From NCBI GenBank assembly GCA_033675265.1, contig JAUJYZ010000251.1, positions 257,433 to 321,432 of the forward strand: a stretch of DNA of 64,000 nucleotides. The letters run 5' to 3'. Origin of the DNA: Actinostola sp. cb2023 (taxonomy: Eukaryota; Cnidaria; Anthozoa; Actiniaria; Actinostolidae). Each line of letters starts with the position of its first letter. The stretch's first letter is position 1. A model generated the notes under the pieces. The model was given only the letters and a program-made list of their open reading frames with translations. It made no database searches and was not told the DNA's origin. The translations under genes and the position numbers were made by a program. This document shows, piece by piece, positions 11,400 to 23,400 of the stretch.

Positions 11400-13290
11400 T
11401 AATAAATAAATAAATAAACCCATCTAATTTAAAGTGGTAGCTTTTCTAATAAACATCCCAGGGTCCGTTACCCTCCGAGTCCTAACTAGTGCTAATACTT
11501 TGTCCTACTTTTGAAGGTAAATGAATATGTTTTACTTGTGGCTATACTCCGAAAAAGAGAGACTTGGAAATACAGATACAAAACAAGGCATTTTGCTGAT
11601 CAGCAGCAACAGTCACAAACATAGTACAAAACACCTCCTACACACTGCAGCCAACAGGCGCCCCACATGGCGGGTGCATTTCCCTTCCTCCCCTCCCTAG
11701 TGGAGAAAAGCAAGCCAAACGAACACGCCGTGTGGAACGTCTGATTTCGCAGGCACAAACGACATCTATACAACAAACATGACAACACGAGAACACTAAA
11801 GCGACGAAGACAATTTGGTTTACCACAAGTAAAAATCATTCATTTGTACTACTCTAAACTTTCCGCCCAGGTTAAAAACACAACTAAACCTCGAGGAAGT
11901 CAACAAACACAGCCAAATTACGACAGGAGAGCAGAAAATACGAACAATTTGGTTTTCTCGAGGTGTGCTGTGTGATACTAACTTGCTAAAGATGTCTTCA
12001 TCTGTTAATATCTGCCAATAATAAATATAGAAACATCAAAGTTAGTAAATACAGTTTTGTAATCTTCAAACAAAGCGCGCGAAAACAAATGACACATTTG
12101 CATAAATGGCGCGCACGAGTTTAACATTGCAACTATAAATTCAGCCGAAAAAACGTCCACAAAAATAGCAAAACCATTCTACTCAAAAGATGCATTGTGC
12201 TTATTTGATCCATACTTGGGTTTTATCTCACTCTAAAAGTATTTTATTTCCACAACATTTATCGCTGCAACTGTGTTTTAATATCTGCTGAATGAATTCA
12301 GCGAGGTTTCACGTAAAACTCACAATTTGTATATCGAAATGTTCGTCTAAATAAGACATTCTTCGAGCAAGATGAAGTACACATATAAACAACTCAGATA
12401 AACTCGTAAAAGCCATCGAAGAACTAGCTTACAACATTCGAAAACTTCAAGAAAACTTGACAAAGTTGAACAGCTTTGCAGCAACTCGAAGCACATGGAA
12501 GAACTCAGGGCGCTTTGAATCGTTTTTCTGAATGAAATATTAGCGATGAAACACGTAGAAATTGAAAGAAAGATGTCGACTAGCTTTTCTTGTATTTGAG
12601 AAGCATATACATTGAATAAAATAACATGTTTTCAGAACATAGATAGAAAGATAGCAATTCTACTTACCGCATCGAGGTTCCTTGTCTTCTACTGAAGGCA
12701 ACAATGCGCGGCAATGGTATATCTACTTGTTGTCACGTGCTACTCAGATGTCAATCAAACGTTTTTCGACCAATGACATTGATAGAAATTTCGAGGCATT
12801 TTAATGGCACTATCTGATTGGTCAAGAGAAATTAGAGCGGGAAAACCTTCGAGGGGCGTGAAATTCCTGCGTGGGAATGTGAGACTCTCTTGTTTGGTAA
12901 ACAATATCGACTGATTACTGAAATGATAATATATTATGTAGTGTACGTGAAAATCGAACATTACTGGGAAGAGCCTTGTAAGGAATATGTAATAAATATT
13001 ATTTTTATTTTTATTAGAGAAGGAATATTGGGTCAGTGAAAAGAAGACTAAATCAATATATGAATATAAAAAATAATCAAATAATCAAAAGAAAATAAGA
13101 AAAAAATATTTAAAAAAACAAAGATAAAGGGAAAACCTTGGAAGATAAGAAATATAAATAATGGGTAAAAGGAAAATGGAATGAGAGAGGGAAGGCAAAA
13201 GGAAGAAAGAAAGAAAGAAGGTACGAAAGATTAAATGAATAATAGAAATAATAGATGGAACGCAGTTAGCCCGGGGGAGTGGAGAGTGGG
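11400..13290. other. No gene recognised
   Basis: No exon could be supported. A possible - strand donor, GCG|GTAAGTAG, lies at about 12669-12662 and might mark a 5' UTR exon of an unidentified - strand transcript. About 12965-13250 is A-rich and low in complexity. Confidence 0.3.
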
Positions 13291-13308
13291 GGAGTGGAGA
13301 ATGGGGGA

Positions 13309-13372
13309 GGGGGGGGGGGGGGGGGGGGGGGGGCGGTTAAGTTGGGGGTGGAATGGGGGGGGGGGGGGGGGG
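13309..13372 (+). repeat. Two long poly(G) tracts
   Basis: Two G runs of about 20 or more lie at roughly 13309-13333 and 13357-13372. They belong to a set of such tracts in the window (see findings). Confidence 0.8.
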
Positions 13373-13590
13373 GTGCGGTTAGGACCTCCCATGTGAAACG
13401 CCAATATTTCTAGCCATGAAGGTATCAATTAGGGTTGCACTCGAAGTAATAAAAAACGACCTCACATTGTATTGGTGGTATCTTTTAGGGGTCAAATAAA
13501 GCCACGCCCAGTGGTTTCCGGGTTTAATTCAAATTTTCCGACTATCGTCATCATGCCTGCCCCTTTCACATGGGAGTACCACCCAACTCC

Positions 13591-14219
13591 AAATAGCTTG
13601 TCTAGGGAACCTACCCTTCTCCCTCGACCAAATAGCTTGTCTAGGGAACCTACCCCTCTCCCTCGACCAAATAGCTTGTCTAGGGAACCTACCCCTCTCC
13701 CTCGACCAAATAGCTTGTCTAGGGAACCTACCCTTCTCCCTCGACCAAATAGCTTGTCTAGGGAACCTACCCCTCTCCCTAGACCAAATAGCTTGTCTAG
13801 GGAACCTACCCTTCTCCCTCGACCAAATAGCTTGTCTAGGGAACCTACCCCTCTCCCTCGACCAAATAGCTTGTCTAGGGAACCTACCCTTCTCCCTCGA
13901 CCAAATAGCTTGTCTAGGGAACCTACCCTTCTCCCTCGACCAAATAGCTTGTCTAGGGAACCTACCCCTCTCCCAAGACCAAATAGCTTGTCTAGGGAAC
14001 CTACCCCTCTCCCAAGACCAAATAGCTTGTCTAGGGAACCTACCCCTCTCCCTCGACCAAATAGCTTGTCTAGGGAACCTACCCTTCTCCCTCGACCAAA
14101 TAGCTTGTCTAGGGAACCTACCCCTCTCCCTCGACCTCGACCAAATAGCTTGTCTAGGGAACCTACCCCTCTCCCAAGACCAAATAGCTTGTCTAGGGAA
14201 CCTACCCCTCTCCCTCGAC
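13591..14219 (+). repeat. 39-bp minisatellite, 16 units
   Basis: The unit is 39 bp: aaatagcttgtctagggaac followed by ctacccYtctcccNcgacc. There are sixteen copies plus one 6-bp insertion (cgacct, near 14135). The only frequent variants are C/T in ccYtctcc and tcg/aag/tag before acc. The 39-bp period keeps frames open on both strands; the + strand frame 13472-14341 reads NSLSREPTPLPRP sixteen times. Nothing outside the repeat supports a gene. Confidence 0.9.
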
Positions 14220-14581
14220 AGACCAAAAAGCAAAGCCCAAAACAACTCCAGCTCATTCAACTATTTATTATTCAATTAGCTCAGACTATTTTATGGGTTA
14301 ATTTTAGTGATTGCATAATCACCTCGTCAATTGGGCCATAAATAGTATTATTTTATTCATTAAAATAGCAAGAGCTGTTTGAATGGGTAAGACGTGTATG
14401 TACATGACTTTCTAACCCTGAACTGTGATCATATTGAAAATGTGCAGCAATAGAAAAAGAGTCTTCTTCACAGCCATTTTCTGCTAGTCACACAATACAA
14501 TAATCTCATTACAAAAGTGTTGTGTGATGAACCTACAACGGTGCTCACTTTGAGGGGTGTTGGGGACACTTTGGAGGGGTG

Positions 14582-14583
<2 letters not shown>

Positions 14584-14614
<31 letters not shown>
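14584..14614 (+). repeat. Poly(G) tract
   Basis: About 30 consecutive G residues follow ggggtgttgg. Potential G-quadruplex, and a difficult stretch for sequencing. Confidence 0.85.
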
Positions 14615-14615
<1 letters not shown>

Positions 14616-14732
14616 AAGGAGGGGACAAACAGCTGTGAAGGAGACTTTGGAACATATTAATTACTTTTGCTATAAGTTAAAATTCTATGAATTCATAAGA
14701 ATTCTATTCAATAAAATCTATAAATTTCTATT

Positions 14733-14872
14733 TCACTTTTCTGTGTATGGTGGTGGGGGTGGTGTTGCTTCTACTTCTGAATACGATGGTAAGTATGGAA
14801 ATTTCATTGTTGGGTATGGTGGTGGTGGTGGTGGTGCTGGTGCTGGTGGTCGTTGTACCAAAACCGGACAGT
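14733..14872 (-). CDS. Possible proline-rich terminal exon of gene C (PPPPY motif)
   Basis: On the - strand an open stretch reads RPPAPAPPPPPPYPTMKF, then LPSYSEVEA, then PPPPPYTEK and stop at 14733. It resembles in style the last exons of genes A and B, which end PPSYQE and PPSYFV. The nearest acceptor (TGCAG, about 14892) would need a phase that does not match the phase-0 donor at 16673, so it cannot be joined directly. If it belongs to gene C, another exon intervenes or the gene has decayed. The frame is also part of a trinucleotide (CCA)n run, so chance is possible. Confidence 0.25.
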
Positions 14873-14934
14873 AACTTAGAACTTCTCTGCATGAAGCGTG
14901 ATATTTTCCATGTCGTGTGCGTACCGTGTGAATA

Positions 14935-16025
14935 CCGCGCGCAGCCATGTGAATACGGCGCGCATGCCATGTGAATACCGCGCGCATGCCATGTGAATAC
15001 CGCGCGCATGCCATGTGAATACCGCGCGCATGCCATGTGAATACGGCGCGCATGCCATGTGAATACCGCGCGCATGCCATGTGAATACGGCGCGCATGCC
15101 ATGTGAATACCGCGCGCATGCCATGTGAATACCGCGCGCATGCCATGTGAATACGGCGCGCATGCCATGTGAATACCGCGCGCATGCCATGTGAATACGG
15201 CGCGCATGCCATGTGAATACCGCGCGCATGCCATGTGAATACGCGCGCGCATGCCATGTGAATACCGCGCGCATGCCATGTGAATACCGCGCGCATGCCA
15301 TGTGAATACCGCGCGCATGCCATGTGAATACGGCGCGCATGCCATGTGAATACCGCGCGCATGCCATGTGAATACGGCGCGCATGCCATGTGAATACCGC
15401 GCGCATGCCATGTGAATACGGCGCGCATGCCATGTGAATACGGCGCGCATGCCATGTGAATACGGCGCGCATGCCATGTGAATACGGCGCGCATGCCATG
15501 TGAATACGGCGCGCATGCCATGTGAATACCGCGCGCATGCCATGTGAATACCGCACGCATGCCATGTGAATACCGCGCGCATGCCATGTGAATACGGCGC
15601 TCATGCCATGTGAATACCGCGCGCATGCCATGTGAATACCGCGCGCATACCATGTGAATACGGCGCGCATGCCATGTGAATACCGCGCGCATGCCATGTG
15701 AATACCGCGCACATGCCATGTGAATACCGCACGCATGCCATGTGAATACGGCGTGCATGCCATGTGAATACCGCGCGCATGCCATGTGAATACCGCGCGC
15801 ATGCCATGTGAATACGGCGCGCATGCCATGTGAATACCGCGCGCATGCCATGTGAATACGGCGCGCATGCCATGTGAATACGGCGCGCATGCCATGTGAA
15901 TACCGCGCGCATGCCATGTGAATACCGCGCGCATGCCATGTGAATACCGCGCGCATGCCATGTGAATACGGCGCGCATACCATGTGAATACGGCGCGCAT
16001 GCCATGTGAATACGGCCGCGCGCGT
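14935..16025. repeat. 22-bp CpG-rich minisatellite, about 49 units
   Basis: The unit is CATGCCATGTGAATAC followed by either CGCGCG or GGCGCG. About 49 copies are present. Most units differ at one C/G site only, giving two alternating monomer types. Because three units (66 bp) contain no stop on the - strand, all three frames stay open there, which yields long spurious ORFs (YSHGMRAVFTWHARGIHMACA). The array lies between the last recognisable exon of gene C and the possible proline-rich exon. Confidence 0.92.
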
Positions 16026-16672
16026 GAATACCACCGGTTTTCCACTTTCCTCGTGCTGTAGATTCTGTCGGTAGGAACTGAATAAGAACTAACTTTGTTT
16101 TTGTAGGTTACGATTTCTGTGCTTGTACTTAGGGGGAGTAGGGAGGGGGAGGGTAAAATGTCGCTTGGTTTTCATCTCTTGGTACTGAAACTGCGTCTGA
16201 TGTAAAATGCAGATTCTGGAGAAAGAGAGAGAGAGAGAGAAGATAACAAGCAAAAAAGTTATTAGTACCCAGTTTCTATTCGGTTTAAGACGGGAAAGCA
16301 AGTTTTATTTGCTGCTTTTTTATTTATTTATTTATTACGTTTATTTTAACAGGGACATCCAATTTAGCCAGGCTAGTTTAAATAGAGCCCTGATCGCTTC
16401 GATCTTTTCTGCGTATATGCTTTAGGGATAACCTGAGTTTCAGGTGGCCATCCGTTGGAAAGGGCGAATTCGGAGAGGGCGTGCGAAAGGAGAGGGGAGT
16501 TCTCACTTTATGGGCGTGGATTCCGATAACCGGCTCTAAAAATTACTGAAAGGTTTCTTTTCATAAAAAGCTATCAGAAACTTATCTGGACACGCCTAGT
16601 CAATAATAATTAAAGAAGCTCGCATTTCAGTTCACAATCGAAACGTACGAGTACAAGTTTACAGTTATTTAC
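16026..16672. other. No gene recognised
   Basis: Contains a (GA)n tract (about 16222-16240) and a T-rich (TTTA)n stretch (about 16310-16340). Presumed intron or 3' flank of gene C. Confidence 0.35.
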
Positions 16673-16807
16673 CTGTATACCGACCTCGCCTGGAGTTATC
16701 ACCACAGGAACTCCAGAAGCTGGGCGAGCGACATTGCTTCCATCGAGATCCTTGGTCATGATATATGCAACAGCGCCGCGTTCAGTTTGGACATAGATCG
16801 TCTGACC
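16673..16807 (-). CDS. Gene C exon 4 (conserved cytosolic module)
   Basis: 45 codons from CACAG|GGT (16807) to CAG|GTAAAT (16673), phase 0 at both ends exactly like exon 4 of genes A and B. The first 19 residues, GQTIYVQTERGAVAYIMTK, match GQVIYIQTxxGPVAYVMTQ in B. The frame is intact although the upstream exon is broken. A start codon just upstream (16825, MSYNTQ) lies in the acceptor region and is probably not used. Confidence 0.75.
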
Positions 16808-17256
16808 CTGTGTATTGTAAGACATCGTTAATAATTTTCAGGTTTTATAAATTAAAAATATCTTTTGTTTTACGAACACACGCGGATTGAGCACCAAATT
16901 CAAACAGCTTTTAGCAATTAGAGAGTTCAAGTTATTTGTGATGGTTTATCGATTTTAAAAACTCCTGAAGTTCCCCTTTCATCTGCACTGAAACGTCGCT
17001 CATGTACTACTGTCCCAGACATCCCTGCGGTCGTAGCCTCAGTGATTTATAATTTCAACTCAACAACAATTATGCAATTAGCTGTATCTCTCAGTTCTAG
17101 TCTTAGGGCGAATCCCTTCTTTTCAGTTACCGTTGTCCGTTGCTCAGGCTCGCCATTGTCTTTAGAACAGTAGTCTCTTGTAAACCACATACCAACAAAC
17201 AACTCGAGTTTTTACAATAACAGAGCGAAATCTCGCAATCTGATTGGCTCTCAGCC

Positions 17257-17573
17257 GTTGTCAATAAGAGTACAGACACATAGAGTGACGAATCGCTCGC
17301 GCACGGAGCCAGCGCGCGCTTGAAACAGTTTTTCTTTCAAAAGTTTTCCTTGTTTTTGGATGCTTTTTGACTTTGTTATTGTAAAAAACAGATTGAAGAT
17401 GGTTTTATCGTTGTCTGTACTCTTATTGACACACACTTGACGTCATAAAATGTCCAAAACTTGGCAGTGAAATCACTCTCTACGCTCGTGATTCCACTTG
17501 AGTTTTGAACATTTTATGAGTGTGTGTCAATAAGAGTACAGACAACTCAAAACCATCTTCAATTTGTTAAATT
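17257..17573. mobile_element. Foldback elements with TGTCTGTACTCTTATTGACA arms
   Basis: The phrase TGTCTGTACTCTTATTGACA or its inverse occurs at about 17257-17277, 17415-17435 and 17527-17547. The outer pair 17388-17573 (AACAGATTGAAGATGGTTTT and inverse) forms a foldback element of about 186 bp. The nearest (17257-17435) forms a second, overlapping one. The inner element interrupts gene C exon 3 within the fourth transmembrane segment. A related phrase occurs at 29606-29763. Confidence 0.75.
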
Positions 17574-17763
17574 GCTAATATGATTATTATAGAACCAAGA
17601 CTAACACTTGTATTGCATGCATCTTTTGCCGATACTCTCCCGGTAGAAGAGCTGTAGAAATAGCGCTTATAGCAAGGGAAGCCTTTGGTGATTTTAGTTA
17701 TACCGACGCTGTAGATGATGATCATGGCAGCACTCAGCAAACTGGCGAGAACTGTAAGTTTGA

Positions 17764-17768
17764 GATAG
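17764..17768. repeat. Target-site duplication GATAG (one side)
   Basis: GATAG directly abuts the TG end of the LTR at 17769. The same pentamer follows the CA end of the other LTR at 24366-24370. In gene C this is the codon sequence CTATC on the - strand. Confidence 0.95.
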
Positions 17769-18568
17769 TGTGACGGATTCGAACCGCTTCACCCCAGCAA
17801 CCCAAGCCCTAGGCCTTCCCTGTGCGAAATTGAGTGACCACACACATAAGAATATAATGACTTTACTAACAAACAAACTATTGTACATAAATGATGTAAA
17901 ACTCTGAAAGCTAAACACATAAACTAACTAGTTCCTCGACGACAATGTAATATAATATAAATTAAGATGTTTTTGTTTTGTTCAGTACAATACTTGTTTT
18001 ACTGCTGCTCTTGAGGTTTCCTTTGATTGATGTAGACTTGTTTCAATTGATTTCTTGTAAGCCACTTCAGTGAATTAAGACGAGTAGACGCGTTTGGTTT
18101 TCTTGTAAGCCACTTCAGTGAATTAAGACGAGTAGACGCGTTGCTTTCTTGTAAGCCACTTCAGTGAATTAAGACGAGTAGACGCGTTGCTTTCTTGTAA
18201 GCCACTTCAGTGAATTAAGTTAATTCTCTTCTCACTCTTTTGCAACCGGCCACAGGAGTTGTGGTGTTCAGGTTTTTCTCTTTCTCTTTCACTTCGTATA
18301 ACCCGCCACAAGAGTTGTGGTGTTCAGGTTTTCTCAGTTTCTGTCTCTGTTTCTACTGCTACTGTCGACTCTCCGCAGTTCTGTTGACGAACCTCCAACA
18401 GGGCGTATTTATACATCAATTACATAAACAGATTACAATACGGTTAATTGACTAAACATTCTCAAGAAATTCCATTACGTATACTAAATAAACTAGATAA
18501 ATTACAATGTACTAAATAATAAAGTCGCTATGCGTGAATACTCAGTTAACTAATGACATTCCGTGACA
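17769..18568 (-). repeat. 3' LTR of the Gmr1-like retrotransposon
   Basis: 800 bp, starting TGTGACGG and ending CCGTGACA on the + strand, so TG...CA termini with a short inverted repeat. By eye it is essentially identical to 23566-24365. It contains four roughly 46-bp direct repeats (cttgtaagccacttcagtg ...) at about 18050-18215 and a doubled phrase ggccacaRgagttgtggtgt. A purine tract on the - strand (TTTTGGGGTGGAGG, 18582-18569) immediately precedes it and fits a polypurine tract. Confidence 0.95.
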
Positions 18569-18907
18569 CCTCCACCCCAAAAGACTATTTATGAATCTAA
18601 AGATTATTAAATATCCTATAACAAGAAAAATCTACATAATAATAATAATAAATATTATTAATAATTAATAAATAATATTATTAATATATATTATATATAA
18701 TATTATTAATAAATAATAAATACATCTGAGTTGAAAACTGGAAGAAACATGTTCTGCAATGAAAGACCGACCGCCGTGTGGGCAACCGACGCCAACAATC
18801 ACAAGGAACCAATTTCACTTCACCACTACAAGAGACTTCTTTTCCCAATTTTTTTTTTTTTTTTTCCCCACTCTCTCTCAAACCACTATCAAAGGGACAA
18901 AACATAC
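18569..18907. other. Untranslated region of the retrotransposon between RNase H and 3' LTR
   Basis: AT-rich low-complexity sequence (about 18635-18720, ATTATTAATA) and a T17 run (about 18848-18865). No ORF. The polypurine tract lies at its lower edge. Confidence 0.6.
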
Positions 18908-19750
18908 TTACAGTCTGCTTAGCACATCCACGTTGACATTTTTCTTACCACTTTTATGTTGTATTTCCAAATCGTACTCTTGGAGGGTGAGACTCCATCG
19001 TAGAAGTTTCCTATTTTTGTCTCTCACTCTTGCTAGCCAAACCAGGGGATTGTGGTCAGTCTGCAAGAGAAAGCGTCTTCCATACAAGTAGTATCTAAAG
19101 AGCTCCAAAGCCCACACTATAGCCAGGCATTCTTTTTCGGTGGTAGAGAGTTTTTCTTCCCGTGGTTGCAGTTTCCTACTCGCATAGACAATTGGGTGTT
19201 CTTCACCTTGTTCATCGTTTTGACTTAAGATCGCACCAAGGCCTCTATTCGATGCGTCTACTTGTACTATAAAGTCTCGATTCCATAAGGGAGGGCTCAA
19301 CACTGGAGCATCCATGAGAGTACCTTTCAGGTCGTTGAATGCAGACTCACAGTCAATATTCCAATCGACTTTTGTGGGTTGTTTTCCTCTAGTAAGGTCA
19401 CTTAATACAGCCGCTCTTTGGGAGAAATTTGGAACGAATTTTCGGTAATACCCAACCAAGCCTAAAAATGACCTCACCTGTTTCTTTGTAGCTGGTCTTG
19501 GGAATTCCTTGATGGTTTTAATGAATGCGTCTCTCGGTTTGATTGTTCCGTTTCCTACTCGGTGCCCGACGAAGTCAACTGTTGACATAGCAATCTTGCA
19601 TTTTGAGGGTCTTGCATTTAGGCGGAACTCACGTAGTCGTTGTAAGACAAGGCGTAGTTGTTCTAAATGCTGATCAAAGGAACTAAATGTGTCAATTTCT
19701 ACGTCATCTATGTAAGCATCAGTAAAGCTTTCGAACCCCTTTAAAACTTT
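18908..19750 (-). pseudogene. Retrotransposon pol, C-terminal part: rest of reverse transcriptase and RNase H (frameshifted)
   Basis: This frame continues the polyprotein after a frameshift in an A7 homopolymer (about 19746-19752). It carries the reverse-transcriptase catalytic box (AYIDDV, just after the shift), then the thumb region with FVGHRVG and FLGLVGYYRKF. RNase H follows: VQVDASNRGLG (first Asp), EKECLAIVWAL (Glu) and LQTDHNPL (second Asp), ending NVDVLSRL and stop at 18908. There is no chromodomain and nothing after RNase H, as expected when integrase is upstream. Confidence 0.9.
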
Positions 19751-22700
19751 TTTTCGGTCATCATTCTCTGGAATGTTGCTGGTGCTGTTTTCATACCAAA
19801 GGGCATTACTAAAAACTCGTATAGGCCTTTGGATGTTCTGAAGGCTGACTTCTCAATAGTTGTTTCTTCAAGGGGGATTTGCCAATAACCCTTTGTTAAA
19901 TCTAATGTTGTTATGTATTTAGCGGCACTTACCCTTTCAATCATCTTGTCCATCCTAGGTAAGGGATATGCATCCATCTTGGTTACTCGATTCAATTTTC
20001 GGTAGTCCACACAAAACCTTATACTTCCATCGGGTTTTGGAACAATCACAACACCAGAAGACCATGGACTTTGAGAGGGTCTTATTACCTCCATTTCCAA
20101 CATTTTCCTTATCTCGTCATTAACAGCTTCCTCCAGTTTCTGTGGAATTTTATATGGAGCAGTTCGTATGGGTTCTGCGTCACCTGTGTCGATTTTATGT
20201 ATTACAGCGTTGGTACGATTGGGCTTGCCAGAGAAAACATCAGAGAACTCCTCCAAGATTTTTTGAACTTGAAACGTTTGCTCTTTGTTTAGCTCTTCTG
20301 AAATCGTGACATCTTGCAAAGTTTCTTCACTGGCAAGTTGGGGCAGGCTTTTCTCGTGAGGCAACGACATCTCTCGTGATTCCTCCATGACAAACGCAGT
20401 GGCTTCGTCTCGGCTCTGCCAACGACTTAACATATTGATATTATAAGTACGAAGCTGCTTCTTTCTCTTACCTGTATCGACTTCGTACGTCCGGCCTTCT
20501 TCTTTGACACCAGTTACCGTATATGGACCTTGCCATTTGGTTTCTAACTTGCTTCCAGGTGTGGGAAGTAGTACTAATACTTTATCTCCCTTGTCACATT
20601 TTCTAGTGGAGCTCTTCTTATCGTAGTTTTCTTTTTGCTTGGCCTGACTCCCCTTCATGCTCTGGTAGACAGCTTGTTGCATGGTTGACATACGTCTTCG
20701 CATTTCTAGAACGTACGTTATCAAGTTATTATCTGGTGGCGTCTTCTCCATCCATGTTTCTTTAATAACAGCTAGAGGACCTCTTATAGTTCGGCCATAC
20801 AGAAGCTCAAATGGTGAATAGCCTGTGGACACACAAGGGACTTCTCTATAAGCAAACAGAAGATAGGGGAGATATTTATCCCATGACCCCACGTTTTCCG
20901 ACACAAATTTGCGCAACATTTGTTTCAAGGTTCCATTAAAACGTTCAACCAATCCATTCGCTTCCGGGTGATAAACTGAGGTCTTTATTCTGGAAATTCC
21001 AAGCTGCTCAAATAATTGCGTCATGAGTTTACTTAACAGATTGGCACCTTGGTCAGAGACGATTTCGTCTGGAATTCCAACTCTAGAGATAAACGTCACT
21101 AGGTTATCTGCAATTACTTTGGAATTAGTATTTCTTAATGGGAAGGCCTCGGGATATCTCGTGGCGTAATCAACTATCGTTAAGATATACTTATAGCCAG
21201 TCTTAGTTCTTGGAAGTCCACCTACAATGTCGATTGCAATTTTTCTAAAGGGTTCTGCCACTATTGGTACTGGTTTAAGGGGTGCTCTGAGAGACGTCAT
21301 TTTCCTTGCGACCAACTGGCACTCTGGGCAAGTCGCACAGTACTTACCCACATCAAAGCTTAATCTAGGCCAATAGAAGTGTGCTCCAATTCTTGATATT
21401 GTTTTCTCTCTTCCGAGATGTCCAGCCAATGGTAGTGTATGACTTATTCTAAGGATTTCAGGACGATAGGACTCGGGAACTACAATGCGATCTACGTAGG
21501 GCAAACCATTATGGGAGTTATCAGAATATTTACGGTGCATTATCATTCCTTTCTCGTAGAAATAACCATCTTTGTCTTTAGGCGAGTCTGCTGAAGCGTT
21601 ATTCCTACACTGAGATAGGGTAACATCATTCTTTTGATCACTAATTACCTGATCAACATTCCTGTCTAGAATGTTCACTTGATTTACTTCAACGTCAGAG
21701 TCGTTCTCAACTGGATCAGGTACTTTATTCTCCTCTTCTTCGGTTCTATGTTCGTCTGGATTAGTCCTATTTGGCTCTTTTCCTGTTCGTGTTGACAAGG
21801 TCTTCGATGCCAAAATATTCTCTCGATCCATCAGTTCTTCAATCCTGTCTTGTGCTTTCTGTTTCGTTTGACTGCGAGTCGTAACAAAGGCTTTATCACT
21901 GTCAGTTCCCCACTGGTTGAGTAAGTCCTCTCTCGTAATTATTCGTCCGTATGAAGATCGCCCTAGTAAACAATCAACAGGAAGGTTATCTACAACACCA
22001 ACTAGCTCCTTATACATACCTTGATGGACGCTTATTTCCACCCAAGCCAGCGGTATAGAAATTCTCTCACCAGTGGCTGTAAGGATAGTTATATTTTCTG
22101 GCGTTTTGTTGGTCTCACTCACAAATTTACGATGAACCAGTGTGCGGGTGCATCCGGTGTCTACCAACATCTTTGCGGCCATTCCATCGATAGAGCCACA
22201 AACATAATGTTCTGGAAAATACGTTTCTTTACTTATTGGTGTGAGACATAAATAACCAGCACCAGGTTGTAGTGGTTTCCTTGTTGAAGTTGAGTTTGGC
22301 TTAGGCCTAGGACAATTGAAAGACATATGACCCATTTGTTGACAATTAAAGCACCTGATACGTGAGTTGGGTGTAGTTTCCTTTTCTTCTCTAGCAGGGA
22401 CTCTGGACTGCTGTACTGCTGGACTACTGGACTGCTGGACTGTCTGGTTACGGTTGTACTGCTGCTCTGTCTGGTTGCGGTTGTACTGCTGCTCTGTCTG
22501 GTTGCGGTTGCCATTATTCCTAAGCTGTTCATTTGTTCGTTTTGGTCTATTCTTCTCAAGGCTGGCATATTTCCCGTCAATCATGGGACCTTTTCTTGCT
22601 TGAATGTGTTCATTGGCAATCTTTGCAAGTTCTTCGGCTGTTTCTGGCTTTTTCTCCTTCAACCATGTACACAACTCTGGACCAACAGCACTTAACAACT

Positions 22701-23400
22701 TCTCAATGCAAATTTGCTCCAAGATTCTTTCAGCGTTATCTGTTGCTTTGGCAACCAGCATCCACCTGTCTAAATAACGTCTGGTTCTCCTAGCCCATTG
22801 CACAAAATCCTCGTCCGATATTTTTTCTGAATGGCGGAATTTATATCTATAATGATCCACGGTGAGTTGGTACGATGCAAGTATCGCGAGTTTAGAGCGT
22901 TCGTAGTCTTGCGCGTCTGGATCCTTTATCTCGAGGTACACCGACTTGGCTTTTTCGCTTAGTCTCGGGATGAGGCTCCCAATCCATTCTTCTTTTGGGA
23001 TGAATTGCGACTTTGCTGTCATTTCAAACACTCGAAAGAAGTCATCGATATCTTCATTTTCACGCATGTCTCTCATCTTCATGAGGGTCGCTTTCTTGAA
23101 TTTGGTTTGTGGTTGTACTTGCTGAACGTCCAACTTCTTCATTTCTAACTGTAGAGAAAGAAGTTTTAACTGCCTCTCCTCTTCCTCTTTCCTCGCCTCT
23201 CTCTCCTGTTTTCTCTCCTCCCTTTCCTCCCTTAACGCCTCGATCTCCTCCTGTCTCAATAGTCTCTGCAGTTTAAGAAGTTCAATCTGTCCCTTATAAC
23301 CCTCCGAATCCACACCTTCTTCCCTTGCAGCCTCCAAACCACCTATTGCTTCTTCCTCGCTCCTCTCAGCCACATTCTCATCCCTGTCAAAAACCCTTAG
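19741..23400 (-). pseudogene. Retrotransposon gag-protease-integrase-reverse transcriptase ORF, frameshifted at both ends
   Basis: Numbering residues from 23373: a charged coiled coil (about 25-85) and gag core come first. A CCHC zinc knuckle follows (C341, C344, H349, C354), then protease with DTG at 405-407. Integrase has the HHCC finger (H645, H652, C682, C685), the D715-D774-E810 triad with 35 residues between the last two, and a GPY module (949-951). Reverse transcriptase starts near 1085 (FCVDYRKLN, TTLDLTKGYWQIPL with Asp1158) and ends at a stop caused by the A7 frameshift. The frame has no ATG at 23373 (GTG there). The natural start is further up in another frame (see 23400-23510), so the N-terminus is frameshifted too. 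gag and pol share one frame without a programmed shift. Confidence 0.93.

Noticed and set aside
12662..12760. Non-coding first exon of a - strand gene with GTAAGTAG donor
   Set aside because: Only the donor is visible; no downstream exon could be identified.
13472..14341. 289-residue + strand frame NSLSREPTPLPRP as a secreted repeat protein
   Set aside because: Both strands are open over the same satellite and no signal peptide or flanking coding sequence was seen.
14728..16045. Three overlapping - strand frames of 280-430 residues (YSHGMRAVFTWHARGIHMACA)
   Set aside because: All three frames are open because the 22-bp unit has no stop in any - frame over 66 bp. There is no start context or splice support.
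14733..16807. Direct splice of gene C exon 4 (donor 16673) to the proline-rich stretch at 14733-14892
   Set aside because: The only plausible acceptor has a phase incompatible with the phase-0 donor; listed only as a low-confidence candidate.
19741..23373. Start of the gag-pol ORF at 23373
   Set aside because: The codon is GTG. The frame continues upstream to a frameshift and the likely ATG is at about 23510 in another frame.
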